A DNA stretch of 64,000 nt, from the NCBI GenBank assembly GCA_963821345.1, contig CAWGDM010000001.1, positions 1,302,001-1,366,000 on the forward strand, in the 5' to 3' direction. A program made the translations under genes and the position numbers. The notes beneath the pieces were generated by a model. The model ran no database searches. It was given only the letters and a program-made list of their open reading frames with translations, and was not told where the DNA came from. Of the stretch, positions 61,410 through 64,000 are shown one piece after another; position 1 is the stretch's first letter; every line of letters starts with the position of its first letter. Origin of the DNA: WHSW01 sp963821345. GTDB lineage: Bacteria; Actinomycetota; Thermoleophilia; Solirubrobacterales; 70-9.

Positions 61410-61907
61410 GTGGACTTCTCGCGGCTCAACAATCGCCGGGTGTTGGTCGGGGGGATCGCCTCGATCCTGCTGATCGTCTCGATCCTGTTCTTCGCCTGGT
61501 ACAGCTACGACCTCAGCGGCGTGGACAAGACCCAGGACCCCGAGGACTGGATCTGCGGCGTCGGTGAGACGTCGTGCACGGCCTGGGAGACGTTCCCGAT
61601 CCTGCGCTGGCTGCTGCTGCTGGCCGCGTTCGCGCCGCTGATCCTGGGCTACATCATCGTCCGCGGCCACAGGCTCTCCTACCCGCCGGGCGAGATGACG
61701 ATGATCTCCGGCCTCGCCGCCTTCGTCCTGATCGGCTACAACGGCCTGATCGACAAGCCGGGCAGCGGCCCGGCCGAGATCGGCCTCGGGCTCGACTACG
61801 GCTACTGGATCGCGCTCGCCGCATCGGTCGCGATCGCGCTCGTCGGCTTCACCCGCTCGATCGAGTCCGGGCCCCGAAAAACTCGCAAAGCACCGGGCAC
61901 GGTCTAG
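61410..61907 (+). CDS. Four-helix membrane protein of unknown function
   Basis: A 165-residue protein with four helices: VLVGGIASILLIVSILFFAW, WLLLLAAFAPLILGYIIVRG, MISGLAAFVLIGYNGLI and YGYWIALAASVAIALVGFTR. The first loop carries two Cys (DWICGVGETSCTAWE) that could form a disulfide. I do not recognise a named family, though similar proteins are common in this class of actinobacteria. It lies directly before glpX. Confidence 0.75.
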   Translation: MDFSRLNNRRVLVGGIASILLIVSILFFAWYSYDLSGVDKTQDPEDWICGVGETSCTAWETFPILRWLLLLAAFAPLILGYIIVRGHRLSYPPGEMTMISGLAAFVLIGYNGLIDKPGSGPAEIGLGLDYGYWIALAASVAIALVGFTRSIESGPRKTRKAPGTV

Positions 61908-61911
61908 CGCC

Positions 61912-61917
61912 TACGCT
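61912..61917 (+). promoter_or_regulatory. Candidate -10 hexamer TACGCT
   Basis: TACGCT is 7 bases before the ATG of glpX at 61925. Confidence 0.35.
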
Positions 61918-61924
61918 CAGGCCA

Positions 61925-62938
61925 ATGAGCGTGATCTCGCACGATGTGCGCTCGGGTGCCAAGCCCGACCGCAACCTCGCCCTGGAGCTGGTCCGGGTGA
62001 CCGAGGCAGCGGCGCTGGCCGCATCGCGCTGGGTCGGGCGCGGCGAGAAGGAGTCAGCCGACGGCGCCGCGGTCGACGCGATGCGGCTGCTGCTCGACAC
62101 GGTGCCGATGGACGGCCTGGTCGTGATCGGCGAGGGCGAGAAGGACGAGGCGCCGATGCTCTACAACGGCGAGGCGATCGGTGACGGCAGCCCGCCGGAG
62201 GTCGACATCGCCGTCGACCCGCTCGAGGGCACGACCCTGACCGCCCGCGGGATGCCCTCGGCGCTCTCGGTGATCGCGCTCGCCGAGCGCGGCACGATGT
62301 TCGACCCGGGACCGTGCGTCTACATGGAGAAGATCGCCGGCAACTCCGAGGTCGCCGACGTGCTCAGCCTCGACGAGCCGCTGGCCGAGGTGATCGGCAA
62401 GGTCGCCGAGCGCAAGGGCAAGGAGGTCGGCGACGTGACCGTGATCATGCTCGACCGCCCCCGCCACGAGGAGAAGATCGCCGAGATCCGCGAGCTCGGT
62501 GCCCGCGTCCGCCTGATCTCCGACGGTGACGTCTCGGCGGCGTTGTTTGCGGTCTCCGCCGACGCCGGCGTCGACCTGCTCTGGGGGATCGGCGGCACGC
62601 CCGAGGGCGTGATCTCGGCCGCCGCGATCAAGTGCATCGGCGGCCAGCTGCTCGGCAAGCTCTGGCCCCGCGACGACAGCGAGCGCCAGGCGGCGATCGA
62701 CGCCGGCTACGACCTCGATGAGACGCTCGACGTCGACCGCCTGGTCTCCGGCGAGGACGTCTTCTTCGCCGGCACCGGGGTCACCGACGGCGAGCTGCTG
62801 CAGGGCGTCCGCGCCAGCCGCGGCAAGCTGACCACCGAGTCGCTGGTCATGCGCTCGCGCTCGGGCACCGTGCGCACGGTCTCGGCCCGCCACGACCGGG
62901 CGAAGCTGCGCGAGGTCACCGGCGGCCGCTACGGCTGA
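61925..62938 (+). CDS. glpX: Fructose-1,6-bisphosphatase, class II
   Basis: A 337-residue GlpX enzyme of gluconeogenesis, removing the 1-phosphate from fructose 1,6-bisphosphate. Metal ligands are in VVIGEGEKDEAPMLYNGE and AVDPLEGTTLTARGMP, with the phosphate site in GGTPEGVISAAAIKCIGG. N-terminal LALELVRVTEAAALAASRWV is the family start. ATG at 61925 is preferred over a longer frame that overlaps the membrane protein gene. Actinobacteria generally rely on GlpX as the main FBPase. Confidence 0.95.
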   Translation: MSVISHDVRSGAKPDRNLALELVRVTEAAALAASRWVGRGEKESADGAAVDAMRLLLDTVPMDGLVVIGEGEKDEAPMLYNGEAIGDGSPPEVDIAVDPLEGTTLTARGMPSALSVIALAERGTMFDPGPCVYMEKIAGNSEVADVLSLDEPLAEVIGKVAERKGKEVGDVTVIMLDRPRHEEKIAEIRELGARVRLISDGDVSAALFAVSADAGVDLLWGIGGTPEGVISAAAIKCIGGQLLGKLWPRDDSERQAAIDAGYDLDETLDVDRLVSGEDVFFAGTGVTDGELLQGVRASRGKLTTESLVMRSRSGTVRTVSARHDRAKLREVTGGRYG

Positions 62939-62944
62939 CGCGGG

Positions 62945-63785
62945 CTAGGGCCCCGATTCGGCGAACGCGCGGGCGCGCTCCTCCTCGATCGACCCGGTCT
63001 CGTGGAACTCGAACCGCAGCGCGTTGATCACCGCGCCCGCCAGCAGCGCCAGGGCGACGAGGTAGAACCACAGCAGGGCGACGAGGATGAAGCCGAGCGC
63101 GCCGCCGAGCTCGTCGATCGAGGACTGGCCGAGGTAGAAGGGGAAGATCGCGTTGGCGGCCGCGGTGGTCACGGTCACGAAAATGGCGCCGGGCCAGACG
63201 CCGCGCCACGGCACGTGGCCCTTGGGGACGACGTAGTAGATCAGCGCGCAGACGCCGAAGGTGAGCAGCAGCGCCGCGAGCAGGACCGCCGCGCTGCGCA
63301 GGCCGCCGATCTCGTCGAGGCCGAACGGCAGGTTGTCGGCGCTCGAGGCGAGCACGCCCTCGGCGACCGGGACGACGACGCTGGCGGCGAGGAAGAGCGA
63401 TGACCACGACCAGCATCACCAGGGCGAAGCGCTTCTGCTCGACCCAGCCGCGGCACTCGACGTGGTAGATGCGGCAGAAGGCGGTGTCCATCGCGCCCCA
63501 GAACGAGGCGCCGATCCAGATCGCGCCGACGGCGGCGACGACGCCGATCGTGGTCGAGCTGTCGCGGATCCGGTCGACGACGCTGGCGAGCGAGCTCTGC
63601 TCGGCGGCCGGGAAGATGCTCTGCAGGTCGCGCAGAACGCTCGCCTCGACGTCGGGGTTCTGGATCACCTGGCCGAAGATGAACAGCACCAACAGCGCGA
63701 ACGGGAACAGTGCCAGCGCCAGGTTGTAGGCGACCATCGCCGAGAGCCCGGTGATGTTCTCCCGGTAGGCGCGCTCCCAGAACAC
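62945..63785 (-). CDS. YihY/BrkB-type membrane protein, one frameshift
   Basis: About 280 residues when repaired. FWERAYRENITGLSAMVAYN followed by LALALFPFALLVLFIFGQVI is the YihY signature. The frame breaks near 63400 (LVVVIAL, then ASVVVPVAEGVLASS in another frame), and the C-terminal half has VPKGHVPWRGVWPGAIFVTV and LGGALGFILVALLWFYLVAL. Formerly called ribonuclease BN, the family has about six helices and unknown function. The GTG at 63785 cuts the usual N-terminus by about 20 residues; the frame remains open upstream (STRFLRV), so the real start is farther back. Confidence 0.83.
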
Positions 63786-63841
63786 GCGCAGGAACCTGGT
63801 CGACCTCCGGCGCGCGTCCGAAGCGCCGCTGTCGGTGGCGG

Positions 63842-64000
63842 TCAGCTTCGCTCCGAGCCCCCGCGCAGGGCCTCGAGCGCGCGGTTGGCGAGCCGCACGC
63901 CCAGGGTCGCCGCCTCGGCGGCGGCGGCGACGCCCGCCCAGGCGATCTCCTCGAGTCCGCCACCGCGGTCGGGTTCACCGGCCGGCCGCGGGGGAGGCGG
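63842..64000 (-). CDS. C-terminal fragment of an unidentified protein
   Basis: A frame entering from the right edge and ending in TGA at 63842 reads GEPDRGGGLEEIAWAGVAAA, AEAATLGVRLANRALEALRG and GSERS. It is an Ala-rich amphipathic helix tail, next to the YihY gene on the same strand, which probably starts close to or overlapping its end. Too short to identify. Confidence 0.45.
   Translation of the reverse strand, partial: PPPPRPAGEPDRGGGLEEIAWAGVAAAAEAATLGVRLANRALEALRGGSERS

Noticed and set aside
1..64000. tRNA, rRNA, CRISPR arrays, transposases and prophage genes
   Set aside because: Reading both strands gave no sequence or protein recognisable as any of these.

Overview
The window is a very GC-rich, densely packed bacterial chromosome segment with many GTG and TTG starts. 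The gene families suggest an actinobacterium, possibly of the Thermoleophilia/Solirubrobacterales type. These include three F420-type luciferase-like oxidoreductases, a wax-ester/triacylglycerol synthase, EgtB/EgtD, LigD split into ligase and polymerase genes, a lipid-transfer thiolase, a CtpE-like P-type ATPase and many universal stress proteins. The taxonomic placement is inference from gene content only. No rRNA, tRNA, CRISPR array, transposase or phage gene was recognised.

Layout. 1-3.1 kb: acyl-CoA/beta-oxidation genes (MaoC, thiolase, acyl-CoA dehydrogenase). 3.1-8.4 kb: hydrolase, chromate transporter, L-2-hydroxyglutarate oxidase-like enzyme, and convergent ligase and polymerase genes for NHEJ. 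8.5-12.2 kb: a cyclooxygenase-like heme dioxygenase translationally coupled to a cytochrome P450. 12.5-22.4 kb: crotonase, ATP-grasp enzyme, VanZ-like protein, LLM oxidoreductase, pyruvate kinase, P-type ATPase, agmatinase, MFS exporter. 22.5-26.3 kb: a complete OpuC-type osmoprotectant ABC transporter. 26.4-47.8 kb: a stress/dormancy-like island with four universal stress proteins, a CBS protein, WS/DGAT, a DevS-like GAF-GAF histidine kinase, a NarL-type regulator, two paralogous FAD oxidoreductases, an ApbE/ferric-reductase module with its own two-component system, and Nramp and ZIP metal transporters. 47.8-55.2 kb: ABC exporter, Ser/Thr kinase with a beta-propeller, FHA-HTH protein and a three-gene proton-translocating transhydrogenase. 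55.2-64 kb: LapA-like protein, a prepilin-like fusion, SDR, EgtB-EgtD, LLM enzyme, GlpX and a YihY-type membrane protein.

Three observations stand out. (1) Many genes carry a TANNNT -10-like hexamer only 6-9 bases before the start codon, which suggests widespread leaderless transcription and helps choose starts. (2) The dioxygenase-P450 pair has the two-activity architecture of fungal oxylipin (Ppo-type) synthases, but as two genes. (3) The combination of universal stress proteins, CBS, WS/DGAT, DevS-like kinase and NarL regulator resembles the mycobacterial DosR dormancy regulon. About fifteen genes carry single-base indels, some plainly in homopolymers. I read these mostly as sequencing or assembly errors and annotate such genes across the break.
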